Shown here piece after piece: positions 24,298 through 32,995 of a stretch of 53,169 nt of DNA. The number at the start of each line of letters is the position of its first letter. Positions within the stretch are counted from its first letter, which is position 1. The position numbers were made by a program, and so were the translations under genes. This DNA comes from an uncultured Holophagaceae bacterium (GTDB lineage: Bacteria; Acidobacteriota; Holophagae; Holophagales; Holophagaceae): the NCBI GenBank assembly GCA_903863195.1, contig CAIPAY010000211.1, positions 1 through 53,169 on the forward strand, given 5' to 3'. The notes beneath the pieces are model-generated. The model saw only the letters and a program-made list of their open reading frames with translations, was not told the origin of the DNA and made no database searches.

Positions 24298-25361
24298 TGA
24301 GGCTGGCCACGCCCTCCGGGTTCGCCACCGAGGTCTTCCTCCTGGAGGCCCCGGAGCGCGAGCTGCTGCCCGAGGGCCCGTGGACGCTCGTGGGCGATCA
24401 GGCCCTGCGCGAGGCCTGGCTCGGCGCCGGCATGCCGGAACCGCCCCAGGCCCTCTGGGTCTCCGTGCCGGAGGAGGACAAGAACCTCCGGGCCATCCTG
24501 CCCTGGCTGGAGCACTGGGCCCGGGCGCCCTTCCACCGGGACCTCACGGTGGTGGCCCTCGGCGGCGGCGTCCTGTCGGATCTCACGGGCCTCGCGGCCG
24601 CCCTCTACCTGCGCGGCGTGGCGTGGCAGGTGTGGCCGACCACGCTGCTGGCCATGGCCGATGCGGCCCTGGGCGGGAAGACCGGCGCCGACCTGGAGGC
24701 CGGCAAGAACCTGGTGGGCGCCTTCCACGCCCCCCGCCGCCTGGTGGCCTGCACGGGCTTCCTGGCTTCGCTCCCCGAGCGGCACGTTGAGAATGGCCGC
24801 TGGGAGTTGATCAAGACCGCCCTCATCCTGGGCGAGATGGCCTGGGCGGAGGAGATGCTCCAGGAGGGACCCGTCAGGTTCTCCTGGGTCGAGCGGGCGC
24901 TGGCTTTCAAAGCTGGCGTGGTCCACCGCGACCCCCGGGAATCCGGCGAGCGGCGCCTGCTGAACCTGGGCCATACCCTGGGCCACGCCCTGGAAGCCGC
25001 CTCGGGCTACCAGCTGCTGCATGGCGAGTCCGTGGGCCTGGGCCTGCTGGGCGCCTGCCTCCTGGCGGAAGAACAGGGCCTCAAGCCCTTTCCGGCGCCG
25101 CTGCTGCAGGCCATGGCCCAGCGTCTGGCGCCGCTGGCGCCCCTGGTGGCGCCCTGGTCGGCCTGCCTGCCGCTGCTGGCGCGGGACAAGAAGGCCCGGC
25201 GCGCCGCCGAGCCCGCGGACGCCGCTTCGGTGATCGAGATCTACTGCATCCTGCCGCGCCCGGGCGAGCCGGCCATCCAGCGCCTGCTGCCGCCCAGCAT
25301 CTGGGAATCCGCCCACGCCCGCATCCTGTCCCTGCTCCGCCAGGAGTTCCCCCGTGCCTGA
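24297..25361 (+). CDS. aroB: 3-dehydroquinate synthase
   Basis: The enzyme makes 3-dehydroquinate, the second step of the shikimate pathway. The 354 residues show the NAD site GGGVLSDLTGLAAALYLRG, GGKTGADLEAGKNLVGAFHAP, the zinc ligands in ELIKTALI, LNLGHTLGHALE and LLHGESVGLG, and DKKA near the C-terminus. The start is GTG at 24297, sharing one base with the stop of the peptidase gene, with GAAGGG upstream. The enzyme lies 4 kb from the ThiE-AroK fusion, so the shikimate genes are loosely clustered. Confidence 0.95.
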   Translation: MRLATPSGFATEVFLLEAPERELLPEGPWTLVGDQALREAWLGAGMPEPPQALWVSVPEEDKNLRAILPWLEHWARAPFHRDLTVVALGGGVLSDLTGLAAALYLRGVAWQVWPTTLLAMADAALGGKTGADLEAGKNLVGAFHAPRRLVACTGFLASLPERHVENGRWELIKTALILGEMAWAEEMLQEGPVRFSWVERALAFKAGVVHRDPRESGERRLLNLGHTLGHALEAASGYQLLHGESVGLGLLGACLLAEEQGLKPFPAPLLQAMAQRLAPLAPLVAPWSACLPLLARDKKARRAAEPADAASVIEIYCILPRPGEPAIQRLLPPSIWESAHARILSLLRQEFPRA

Positions 25362-27216
25362 CCTCCGGTCTCCCCTTCTCGCCCTGCTCCTGGCGGCGGC
25401 GCCTGCCTCCGCTGAGGAGGTGCGGGCGCTCATGCTCCAGGCCCGGGCCCTCCAGCTGCGGGGCGGGGGAGAGGACCCCAAGGCCGCCGCGGCGCTCTAC
25501 CGCCGCGTGCTCGCCCAGGTGCCGGAGAGTGCCGAGGCAAACCTCCGGCTGTCCGAGGCCCTCCAGGAGGCGGAGGAACCCGATGCCGCCGTGGCCCCCG
25601 CCCGGCGCGCCGTGGAGCTCGCCCCCCAGAACGCCGAGGCCCAGGCCCATCTGGCCCTGCTGCAGTACCAGCGCATGCAGAAGGATCCCTCCCTGGGCCC
25701 CCAGGCTGCGAAGGAGCTGCGGGCCGCGGCCCAGCGCCTGCCCCAGGATCCCGAGCTCTGGGCGCGCCTGGGCGAGGTCTCCGAGCAGCTCAAGGACGGT
25801 GAGGGAGCTCTCAAGGCCTGGCTGCGCCTGGGCCGCATGCGGCCCGGCTTCAGCCCCGCTTGGGAGCGGGCCCTGATCCACGCGCGGGCCACCCAGAGCT
25901 ATGAAGGCAAGCGGGAAGCCCTGCTGGCCCTCAATGCCCGCGGCGCCGAGGATCGGCACCTGCGCCTGCTGGAGGAGTTGGCCCGGGAGCAGATCAAGCT
26001 GGGCTACCTGGCCCACGCCGAGGAGAGCTTCCTCCTGCTGGCCCGGCACCTGCCCCAGGAGGCCGGACTCTGGGAGAACGTGTCGCTGATCCGCATGCAG
26101 ACCTCGCGGTTCGCGGAAGCGCTGGAGACGCTGGCCAAGGCTGAGGCCATCAAGGGCAGCCCGAACCTCACCTTCCACACCGCACGGGCCCTCATGAACC
26201 TGGGCCGCTTTGCCGAGGCCGAGGCCCGCCTGAGCGTGCTGGTGGCGCAGCCCATCGAGGCCGACTGGATCGGCGACGGCGCGCACATGCTCTATGCCGA
26301 GGCCCTGCTGCTGCAGGGCAAGGGCAAGGTGCTGCTGACCTTCCTCCAGAACCGGCCCCCCCGGCCGCGCACGGACGGCGAGGCGCAGGTCTTCAAGGTG
26401 CAGGCCCACGTCAGCCAGGACGACTGGCCGAATGCCCTGGCCGCCCTCCGGGACGGGGTTGCCCGCTTCCCGCTCATGCCCTTCTTCAAGCAGGCCGCGA
26501 AGCTGCCGTCGTCGTCTCTCGAATACCGGTTCTTCTCGAGGAAGGAATCCCGCACCGCCGTGGAGAACCTGCATCTCGAGGGCATGGCTGCGCTCTGGCA
26601 GGAGTTCTCGCGCTGGGACAAGTGCCTGGAGGCCCTGGAGCGGGCCCGCCGCCTGGTGCCCGCCAGCGGCGTGGACAGCCTGATCCTGCAGAGCCAGGCC
26701 CTGGATCAGCTCGACCGGCACGCAGAGGCCATGGCCGTGCTGCGCGAGGCCCAGAAGCTGGAGCCCGCCAACTCCCTCGTCCAGAACAACCTCGGCTACC
26801 TGCTCCTGGAGCAGGACGTCCAGCTCGAGGAGGCTGCGGCTCTCATCGAGGCCAGCGCCAAGGCGACGCCTGACAATGGCAACGTGGTCGACAGCCTGGG
26901 CTGGGCGCAGTTCAAGCTGGGCCGGATCGCCGAGGCGGAAGCCACCCTGCGGAGGGCCGTGGACCTGAGCCCCTTCAGCCCCGAGGTCCGCAAGCACCTC
27001 GGCGAAGTGCTGGTGAAGCAGGGCAAGCTGGCCGAGGCCGCCGAGCAGTGGGAGCGCGCCCTGGCCTTCGTCTTCCCGGAGCGGGCCGGGCTCGAGAAGC
27101 GCCTGGGCGAGCTGCGCGTGCGCATCGCCAAGGAGGCTGCGGCCAAGCGGGAGGCGGCGGCCTCCGAGACCGCGCCGAAAGCCGCCGTGCCGGACGAGGA
27201 CGAGGAGGAGGACTGA
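25354..27216 (+). CDS. Secreted tetratricopeptide-repeat protein
   Basis: The 620-residue protein starts with GTG inside the end of aroB (AGGAG eight nt upstream). It has a signal peptide (about 1-20, cleaved near ASAEE) and many TPR motifs from about 25 to 600, for example YRRVLAQVPESAEANLRLSEAL and AEATLRRAVDLSPFSPEVRKHL. The C-terminus is an acidic tail (DEDEEED). TPR proteins of this sort usually scaffold outer-membrane or periplasmic complexes. The partner is unknown; the next gene overlaps it, as in TPR-LolB pairs of other bacteria. Confidence 0.87.
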   Translation: MPDLRSPLLALLLAAAPASAEEVRALMLQARALQLRGGGEDPKAAAALYRRVLAQVPESAEANLRLSEALQEAEEPDAAVAPARRAVELAPQNAEAQAHLALLQYQRMQKDPSLGPQAAKELRAAAQRLPQDPELWARLGEVSEQLKDGEGALKAWLRLGRMRPGFSPAWERALIHARATQSYEGKREALLALNARGAEDRHLRLLEELAREQIKLGYLAHAEESFLLLARHLPQEAGLWENVSLIRMQTSRFAEALETLAKAEAIKGSPNLTFHTARALMNLGRFAEAEARLSVLVAQPIEADWIGDGAHMLYAEALLLQGKGKVLLTFLQNRPPRPRTDGEAQVFKVQAHVSQDDWPNALAALRDGVARFPLMPFFKQAAKLPSSSLEYRFFSRKESRTAVENLHLEGMAALWQEFSRWDKCLEALERARRLVPASGVDSLILQSQALDQLDRHAEAMAVLREAQKLEPANSLVQNNLGYLLLEQDVQLEEAAALIEASAKATPDNGNVVDSLGWAQFKLGRIAEAEATLRRAVDLSPFSPEVRKHLGEVLVKQGKLAEAAEQWERALAFVFPERAGLEKRLGELRVRIAKEAAAKREAAASETAPKAAVPDEDEEED

Positions 27217-27680
27217 TGCTCCTCCAGCCCCCCCCGGCCCTCACCGAAGCCGCGCCCGCCAAGGCGCCGGTCCGTGCCATGTACGGCTGGGGCTACTCGG
27301 GTCCCGATGGCGAAGGCGTCGGCACCCTGAGCCTCCTCATGGAACCCAAGAGCGGTCGTCTCATCCTGGAGCTGCACGCCCAGGGCGAGCGCCTGGTGCT
27401 GCTGGAAGGCGACCGGGCCGCGGGCTACCACCTGCTGGCCCCCCGTCAGAATCTCGATCAGCGCGCCGCCACCCTGGCGGGCCTGCCCTTGCCCTTCCTC
27501 CCCCAGACGCCCAGCGTCGAGGCCCTGCTGCGCCTCCTGCGCACCGGCGAAGGCCCCGGCGTCAGCGTCACGAAGAAGGACGCCACCGGGCCGCTCAAGC
27601 TGCACTGGGTAGGCAAAGACCCCAGAGGCAAGACCGAGCAGGTCTGGCTCGACCGCAAGCGGTGGGAAGACCCCAAGTGA
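27216..27680 (+). CDS. Protein of unknown function, translationally coupled to the TPR gene
   Basis: The 154-residue product starts at the ATG that shares one base with the TPR stop codon (TGATG). It has no signal peptide with a hydrophobic core and no lipobox. Strand-rich segments GTLSLLMEPKSGRLILELHAQGERLVLLEGD look like part of the LolB/DUF4292 lipoprotein-carrier fold, which often follows TPR genes, but key features such as the lipid anchor are missing. I do not assign a family. Confidence 0.7.
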   Translation: MLLQPPPALTEAAPAKAPVRAMYGWGYSGPDGEGVGTLSLLMEPKSGRLILELHAQGERLVLLEGDRAAGYHLLAPRQNLDQRAATLAGLPLPFLPQTPSVEALLRLLRTGEGPGVSVTKKDATGPLKLHWVGKDPRGKTEQVWLDRKRWEDPK

Positions 27681-27748
27681 GTCCTGGGTGGGCTGGGGAA
27701 GAAAAAAAGGCTCACCACTAAGACCACGAAGAAAAGCGGAAAAGAAAA

Positions 27749-27834
27749 TTAACCACAAAGAACACAAAGGGCACAAAGAAAGGCAGGTTCGCCCTTTTTG
27801 TGTTCTTTGTGTTCTTTGTGTAATTTGTGGTTAA
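27749..27834. repeat. Hairpin element, second copy of the ACAAAGAAC type
   Basis: Inverted arms begin TTAACCACAAAGAACAC and end TTTGTGGTTAA. The left 30 nt equal those of the 20547 element, while loops and right arms have diverged. A related sequence, CCACTAAGACCACGAAGAA, begins the gap at 27714. The element lies between the convergent 27680 and 27860 gene ends, so it may also stop transcription. Confidence 0.85.
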
Positions 27835-27859
27835 AAAAGTCTTTGCGGTGATTCTCGGG

Positions 27860-28669
27860 CTACCGGGTCGGTCTGCCGGCCGCGATCCAGGCGTTGAGGA
27901 TGGCGTCGGCGAGGTGCTGGGCGGCGAGGGTGAGCTGCTGCCGGACAACGGAGCCTTGGCTCTCCTTGAACAGCGCCCAGTAGGCGGGACCGCGGGCCTT
28001 GCCCCGCGTGGTGCGGGGGGTGGTGCGGTCCGCGGCGAGGTCGTCGGCCAGCAGCTGGGGCACCAGGCTGTGGGCCTGCTCCAGCCAGGTCCAGGGGCGC
28101 TGGAGGAACTCGGGATCAACCTTGGCTGGTGGAATGGGCAGCGTGTCCAGGCCCTGCATCCGGCCCAGGAGCCCGCTCTCCCAGCGGCTGTGGACGCCCC
28201 GCTGGTCCGTGGTCTTGCCGTCGTGGTCCAGGGAGGTGTGCAGGGGCACGTGGGCGTCGCCGAGGTAGTGGCCCAGGATCGCCGCCGCCTCGGCCACCTT
28301 GGCGGGATCGCCGGTCTGGAAGGCCGCCACCAGGTCCCGCCACCGGTCCTGGATGACCCAGGGCACCACCCCGTTGCGGGTGAAGCCCCCGCCGACCTGC
28401 TCCCGCGCGGCTTCCTGAGTGCGGGGCAGGTGGCCGGGGCCGCCGAAGGCCTCCAGGTTCATGTAGTGGCGGGGGCGCTCCTTCGGGTCGCTCTTCCAGT
28501 GATCCGGGTCCGAGGCATGGCTCGCCATGAGGGCCTCCTGGCCCGCGAACCAGGCCCGTGGCCCCGGCGGCAGCGCCGTGAGCGACAGCGTCGACACCGC
28601 CCGGTGCCCCTGGTCCCCCCAGGCCCACAGAGGCAGGGCGGCCAGGAGCAACAAGAGGATGGCTTTCAA
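27860..28669 (-). CDS. Secreted S1/P1-type zinc nuclease
   Basis: The 269-residue protein has a signal peptide that would be cleaved before Trp (LPLWA, then WGDQGHRAV). In this family the new N-terminal Trp and the following His bind zinc. Further zinc ligands are in SDPDHW, HYMNLE, HYLGDAHVPLH and HSRWE. It likely degrades single-stranded nucleic acid outside the cytoplasm; the phospholipase C branch of the fold is a less likely alternative. It is bracketed by two different hairpin repeats. Confidence 0.87.
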   Translation of the reverse strand: MKAILLLLLAALPLWAWGDQGHRAVSTLSLTALPPGPRAWFAGQEALMASHASDPDHWKSDPKERPRHYMNLEAFGGPGHLPRTQEAAREQVGGGFTRNGVVPWVIQDRWRDLVAAFQTGDPAKVAEAAAILGHYLGDAHVPLHTSLDHDGKTTDQRGVHSRWESGLLGRMQGLDTLPIPPAKVDPEFLQRPWTWLEQAHSLVPQLLADDLAADRTTPRTTRGKARGPAYWALFKESQGSVVRQQLTLAAQHLADAILNAWIAAGRPTR

Positions 28670-28968
28670 AAGGGATTCCCCCAGTTCATTAAGTCATTTC
28701 CCATATCTTTATTCTTTATCAGCTTTTGATCGGTGTTCATCGATGTTCATCGGTGGTTAAAAAAGGCTTTTTTCTTTTTTTTGTGATTGTTCCATACCGA
28801 ATTGGGTTGAGTATCAATTTGAAAAAACAAAATATTATCCACCGATGAACACCGATGAACACCGATAAAGGCATGATAAAAAAATAATAATTTACTGATA
28901 ATATTAATTGGTAATTATCGGTGGCTCAAAGTAGGAAATAGGCAAAACGCTAAACCGGCTGGATGCAC
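28670..28968. other. AT-rich intergenic gap with hairpin repeat D
   Basis: These 299 nt between lepB and the nuclease gene (both minus) are clearly more AT-rich than the rest of the window, with poly-T and poly-A runs at 28756-28783 and 28878-28908. They hold the hairpin at 28729-28866. No gene is visible. Confidence 0.7.
28729..28866. repeat. Hairpin element, arms of tandem ACCGATGAAC units
   Basis: Two 28-nt arms (28729-28756 and 28839-28866) are inverted copies with one mismatch. Each arm holds almost three 10-nt units CACCGATGAA. The loop is about 82 nt and AT-rich. The arm units differ from those of the other repeats, but the layout is the same. Confidence 0.85.
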
Positions 28969-29838
28969 CTACTCGGGAATGGTCCCGGAGCGGTCCCAGC
29001 GGGTGCGGGTGAAGAAGTGGCGGGCGGCGTCGATGAAGTCTCCGGCCACGTCGCCGGGACCCTCGGGCACATGGCCGTTGTCGTTGTCGGTGGCGCCCTC
29101 GCGGAAGCTCCACCAGACGATGAAGGGGCGGCCCCGCAGGTGGTCCACGGGCAGGAAGCCCCAGTAGCGGCTGTCCATGCTGTTGTCCCGGTTGTCACCC
29201 ATGGCGAAGACGTGGCCCGCGGGCACGGTGACGGGGCCGAGGTTGTCCTTGAAGCCGTCCTGGATGAGGCTGTTCATGCCCTGCATCTGGTTGCGGGTGT
29301 GCAGCGAGAGCACCTCGGCGTCCGTGTGGCGCCAGAGGCCCAGGGGCCGCTCGGCCTCGCCCGCATAGCGCGTGGGGGGCCAGGGGCCCGGGACCGGTCC
29401 CTCGGCGCCGCGGCCGAACTGGTGCTCGAAGGGGCCGGTGACCTGCTTGCCATTCACGTAGAGCCGCTTCTCGCGCATCTCCACCGTGTCGCCGGGCAGG
29501 GCCACGCAGCGCTTCACGTAGTCCTGGTCGCGGTCGATGGGGTAGCGGAAGACGATGATGTCGCCGCGCCGCACGGCGCGCATGGGGAAGAGAGTCTCCT
29601 CCCAGGCCCACTGGGGCTGGGCGTAGATGAACTTGTTGGCCAGCAGGTGGTCGCCAATCATCAGCGTGTTGCGCATGGACGCGGAGGGGATCTTGAACTG
29701 CTGACCCACGAAGGCCTTGAAGAACAGGATCAGCACCATGGCGAAGCAGATCACCTCCAGGTTGTCCCGGACGGTGCCCTTCTCTGCGCCCGGGGGCAGG
29801 GTCAGCTCGAGGTCTTCGGCGGTGGTCGGTTCGGCCAT
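28969..29838 (-). CDS. lepB: Signal peptidase I
   Basis: It removes signal peptides of exported proteins. The 289 residues have one N-terminal membrane helix (about 28-46), the catalytic serine S54 in IPSASMRNTL, the catalytic lysine K109 in DYVKRCVALPGD, and the late motifs GHVFAMGDNRDNSMDSRYWG. I chose the ATG at 29838, with GGAG upstream; a TTG at 29853 adds five residues. A long insert with RYAGEAERPLG lies between the catalytic core blocks, as in several Gram-negative enzymes. Confidence 0.95.
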   Translation of the reverse strand: MAEPTTAEDLELTLPPGAEKGTVRDNLEVICFAMVLILFFKAFVGQQFKIPSASMRNTLMIGDHLLANKFIYAQPQWAWEETLFPMRAVRRGDIIVFRYPIDRDQDYVKRCVALPGDTVEMREKRLYVNGKQVTGPFEHQFGRGAEGPVPGPWPPTRYAGEAERPLGLWRHTDAEVLSLHTRNQMQGMNSLIQDGFKDNLGPVTVPAGHVFAMGDNRDNSMDSRYWGFLPVDHLRGRPFIVWWSFREGATDNDNGHVPEGPGDVAGDFIDAARHFFTRTRWDRSGTIPE

Positions 29839-29860
29839 GTCGGCTCCGGGCAAGGCGCGG

Positions 29861-30457
29861 TCAGGGGTGCTTGAGGGCGGGCAGGTCCGTGAAGCCCCGG
29901 GAGACCAGGCGGTTCACGGTGACCCAGTCGGCGGCGCGCAGCTCCTGGACTTCGACCTCCCCGTGGTTGGGGAGGAAGAGGGTGCGGCGGCGGGCGCCGT
30001 CGGGCAGGCGCGCCTCCACCCAGATGCCGACGGGATCCGCCGTGGCGGGCAGCAGGGCGGCGCCGGACCAGGCCGCGCGGCCGAGGACGCGGTACTCGAC
30101 GCCGCGCTCGGTCCAGGCCGTGGTGGCGGGGAAGCCCGGGGGCAGCAGCTGGCCCAGGACCTGGCCGTCCGGGGTAACCAGGGCGACGCCGCCGTCCTGC
30201 ACGCGGAGGGTCAGGGTCAGCTGGCCCCGGACGCTGGCCAGGTCGAGCTGCACCTGGCGGGGGGTGCCGGGGGCCAGGGAGGACTTGGCGACGCGCACCT
30301 GGAGGCGGTTGCTGAAGCGCTGGGGCTGCGAGGGATCCTCGAAGGCGAGGGTGAGGCCCTCCTCCCAGGGCGCGTAGAGCGGCTCGGCCATGCGGGGCTG
30401 GCAGGCCAGGGCCAGCAGCAGCGCCGCGGGCGCCAGGAGCCTCAGGGCGCGGAGCAT
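29861..30457 (-). CDS. Putative lipoprotein of unknown function
   Basis: The 198-residue protein has a basic start, a hydrophobic core and Cys19 in LLALACQP, a near-consensus lipobox. The mature part is strand-rich, without recognisable motifs, and ends RGFTDLPALKHP. Its start overlaps the tex stop codon (TGATG) and lepB follows after 22 nt, so the three are likely one transcript. I cannot name the family. Confidence 0.75.
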   Translation of the reverse strand: MLRALRLLAPAALLLALACQPRMAEPLYAPWEEGLTLAFEDPSQPQRFSNRLQVRVAKSSLAPGTPRQVQLDLASVRGQLTLTLRVQDGGVALVTPDGQVLGQLLPPGFPATTAWTERGVEYRVLGRAAWSGAALLPATADPVGIWVEARLPDGARRRTLFLPNHGEVEVQELRAADWVTVNRLVSRGFTDLPALKHP

Positions 30458-32940
30458 CAGCGGTGGCCCTTGTTGAACCGGGCCATCAGCTCGGAGATGG
30501 AGTCGCTGGAGGCCGGCAGCACCGGGCCCGGGGGCGGGGGCGGGACCGCTTCGCGCTCGGGGCGGGGTGGGCGGACCTCCTGGGGCCGGGGGGGCCGCGG
30601 ACCTTCCGGGCGGGGCGGACGCGAACCTTCGGGCCGAGGCGGACGAGAGCCTTCAGGCCGGGGAGGGCGGGAGCCCTCAGGCCTGAAGGGCCTTGGTCCC
30701 TCAGGGCGGGGAGGCCGGACGCCTTCAGGCCGGCCCGGGCCGCGGCGGTGGTGACGCGGCTGGGGCTGGTCGGCCCCTTCCGGAGCGGGCAGCAGGGCCT
30801 TGATGGACAGCGCGATGCGCTTGGCCTCCAGGTCCACAGCCAGCACCTTCACCTTCACGGCCTGGCCCACGCTGAGGGCGTCCGCGGGGTTCTTCACGTA
30901 GCGGTGGGCGATCTCGGACAGGTGCACCAGGCCGTCCTGGTGGACACCCACATCCACGAAGGCGCCGAAGTCGGTCACGTTGGTGACGATGCCCTGCAGC
31001 TCCATGCCGAGCTCCAGGTCGCTGGGCTTGTTGACGCCCTCACGGAAGGCCACCACCTCGAAGCGCTGGCGGGGATCGCGTCCCGGCTTCTTCAGCTCGT
31101 CCAGGATGTCCTTCACGGTCTCGAGGCCGGAGTGGTCGTCCACCAGCAGCTTGGGATCCAGGGCGTCCAGGACCGCGTCGTTGCCGAGCAGCTCGGTCAC
31201 GGTCTTGCCGGTCAGCTGGCAGATGCGCTGCACCACGGGGTAGCTCTCTGGGTGCACGGCCGAGGCGTCCAGGGGATCTTCGCCCTCGCGGATGCGCAGG
31301 AAGCCTGCGGCCTGCTGGAAGGCCTTGGCGCCGAAGCGGCTGATCTCCAGGAGCTGCTCGCGGCGCTTGAAGGCGCCGTGCTCGAAGCGGTGCGCCACAA
31401 TGCCCTTGGCCAGGCTCTCGCCGATGCCGGCCACGTAGGCCAGCAGCTTGTAGGAGGCGCTGTTCAGGTCCACGCCCACCCGGTTCACGCAGCTCTCCAC
31501 CACGTCGTCGAGGCCCTTCTTGAGGGAGGTCTGGTTCACGTCGTGCTGGTACTGCCCCACGCCGATGCTCTTGGGATCGACCTTGACCAGCTCGGCCAGG
31601 GGATCCTGGAAGCGGCGGGCGATGCTCACGGCGCCGCGCACGGTGACGTCGTGCTCCGGGAACTCCTCCCGGGCGATGTCGCTGGCGGAATAGACCGAGG
31701 CCCCGGCCTCGCTCACGGTGACGCAGATGAGGCCTTCGCGGCCGGTCTCCTTCAGCCACTCGCGGAGGAAGGCCTCCACCTCGCGGCCGCCGGTGCCGTT
31801 GCCGATGGCAATGGCCTCCACGGGGGTCTCGGCGCAGAGCTTCTCCAGGATGGCGCGGCTGCCGTCCAGGTCGCGCTTGGGCTCCAGGGGATAGATGACG
31901 CTGTTCTGGACCAGCTGGCCCAGGCGGTTGATCACCACCAGCTTGCAGCCGGTGCGGATGCCCGGGTCCACACCCAGGGTGCAGAGCTGGCCCGCGGGGG
32001 GCGCCAGCAGCAGGTGGTCCAGGTTGAGCTGGAAGACCTTGATGGCTTCAAAGTCGGCCTTCTTCTTGGCCTCGTAGCGGACCTCGGACTCGATGGCGGG
32101 CGCCAGCAGGCGGTCGTAGGCATCGCCGGCCACGTCATGCAGGAAGCGGCGGTAGCCACTGCCCGGGTCCACCTGGATCCTGGCGACCAGCTGCGTGACG
32201 TAGACCTCGCGATCCACGAGCAGCTTCACGGTCAGCACGTCCTCCTTCTCGCCCCGGCGGAGGGCGAGCAGGCGGTGGCTGGGGATCTTGCGGATGGGCT
32301 CGGAGAAGTCGAAGTAGGGCCGGAAGCGCAGGGCGGCCTGGTCGGCCTTCCGCTCCTCGCGGATCACGGACTTCAGCACGCCGTGCTCATGGAACTCGAG
32401 CCGCAGCCAGGCGCGGATGGCCGCGTCCTCCGCGAGGCGCTCGGCGAGGATGTGGCCGGCGCCTTCCATGCACTCGGAGGGGGCGCGCAGGCCGTCCTCG
32501 TCCTTGATGAAGGGCTCGGAGATCAGGAAGGGATCGGCGCCGCTGCCGTCGGCCAGCAGCGAGTCCAGCAGGGGCTCCAGGCCCCGCTCCTTCGCGGCGG
32601 TGGCCTTGGTGCGCTTCTTGGGCTTGTAGGGCAGGTAGAGGTCTTCCAGCTCGGCCTTCACCCAGGTGCGCTCGATCTTGGCCTGCAGCTCGGGGGTCAG
32701 CTTCTCCTGCTCGGCGATGGTCTTGAGCACGGTCTTGCGGCGGTCCAGCAGGTCCTTGTAGTAGGCGTGCCGGTCCTCCACGGCCCGGATGGCCACTTCA
32801 TCGAGGGAGCCGGTGGCCTCTTTTCGGTAGCGGGCGATGAAGGGCACAGTGTTGCCCTCCTCCAGCAGTGCCACGATGGCGGCGACGCCAGCGCGGGGGA
32901 GTTTGAGCTCCCGGGCCATGAGGTCGAGCACTTGATCCAC
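30457..32940 (-). CDS. tex: Tex family RNA-binding transcription accessory protein with repetitive tail
   Basis: Tex binds nucleic acid and acts in transcription or ribosome-linked processes. The 827 residues show the Tex order: helical N-terminus (LLEEGNTVPFIARYRKE), YqgF-like RNase H fold (LGVDPGIRTGCKLVVI), helix-hairpin-helix (LLAYVAGIGESLAKGIV), and an S1 domain (GMELQGIVTNVTDFGAFVDVGV). After the S1 domain, residues about 737-797 hold eight copies of an 8-residue unit of the type RPPRPEGS. The final segment is ISELMARFNKGHR. The GTG at 32940 is chosen because AAGGAG lies five nt upstream; the frame is open 16 residues further. Confidence 0.95.
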   Translation of the reverse strand: MDQVLDLMARELKLPRAGVAAIVALLEEGNTVPFIARYRKEATGSLDEVAIRAVEDRHAYYKDLLDRRKTVLKTIAEQEKLTPELQAKIERTWVKAELEDLYLPYKPKKRTKATAAKERGLEPLLDSLLADGSGADPFLISEPFIKDEDGLRAPSECMEGAGHILAERLAEDAAIRAWLRLEFHEHGVLKSVIREERKADQAALRFRPYFDFSEPIRKIPSHRLLALRRGEKEDVLTVKLLVDREVYVTQLVARIQVDPGSGYRRFLHDVAGDAYDRLLAPAIESEVRYEAKKKADFEAIKVFQLNLDHLLLAPPAGQLCTLGVDPGIRTGCKLVVINRLGQLVQNSVIYPLEPKRDLDGSRAILEKLCAETPVEAIAIGNGTGGREVEAFLREWLKETGREGLICVTVSEAGASVYSASDIAREEFPEHDVTVRGAVSIARRFQDPLAELVKVDPKSIGVGQYQHDVNQTSLKKGLDDVVESCVNRVGVDLNSASYKLLAYVAGIGESLAKGIVAHRFEHGAFKRREQLLEISRFGAKAFQQAAGFLRIREGEDPLDASAVHPESYPVVQRICQLTGKTVTELLGNDAVLDALDPKLLVDDHSGLETVKDILDELKKPGRDPRQRFEVVAFREGVNKPSDLELGMELQGIVTNVTDFGAFVDVGVHQDGLVHLSEIAHRYVKNPADALSVGQAVKVKVLAVDLEAKRIALSIKALLPAPEGADQPQPRHHRRGPGRPEGVRPPRPEGPRPFRPEGSRPPRPEGSRPPRPEGSRPPRPEGPRPPRPQEVRPPRPEREAVPPPPPGPVLPASSDSISELMARFNKGHR
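30550..30732 (-). repeat. tex: Eight tandem 24-nt units encoding the Tex tail
   Basis: The coding region repeats a 24-nt unit for R-P-P-R-P-E-G-(S/P) about eight times in frame. Nearly all units begin RP and two middle units are identical at the protein level. It follows the S1 domain. Such regions change length easily by slippage. Confidence 0.9.
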
Positions 32941-32945
32941 ACCTG

Positions 32946-32951
32946 CTCCTT
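32946..32951 (-). promoter_or_regulatory. Shine-Dalgarno site that fixes the tex start
   Basis: AAGGAG on the minus strand, five nt before GTG 32940. It rules against the earlier in-frame ATG (32964) and TTG (32988) codons, which lack such a site. Confidence 0.75.
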
Positions 32952-32995
32952 GCTGCCCCCGCATCGGGGGAAAAGGGGATGATACCAAGCCCGCG

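Noticed and set aside
20547..28866. Tandem short units taken as a CRISPR array
   Set aside because: Units are 9-14 nt, without regular spacers, and arms face each other. No cas gene is in the window.
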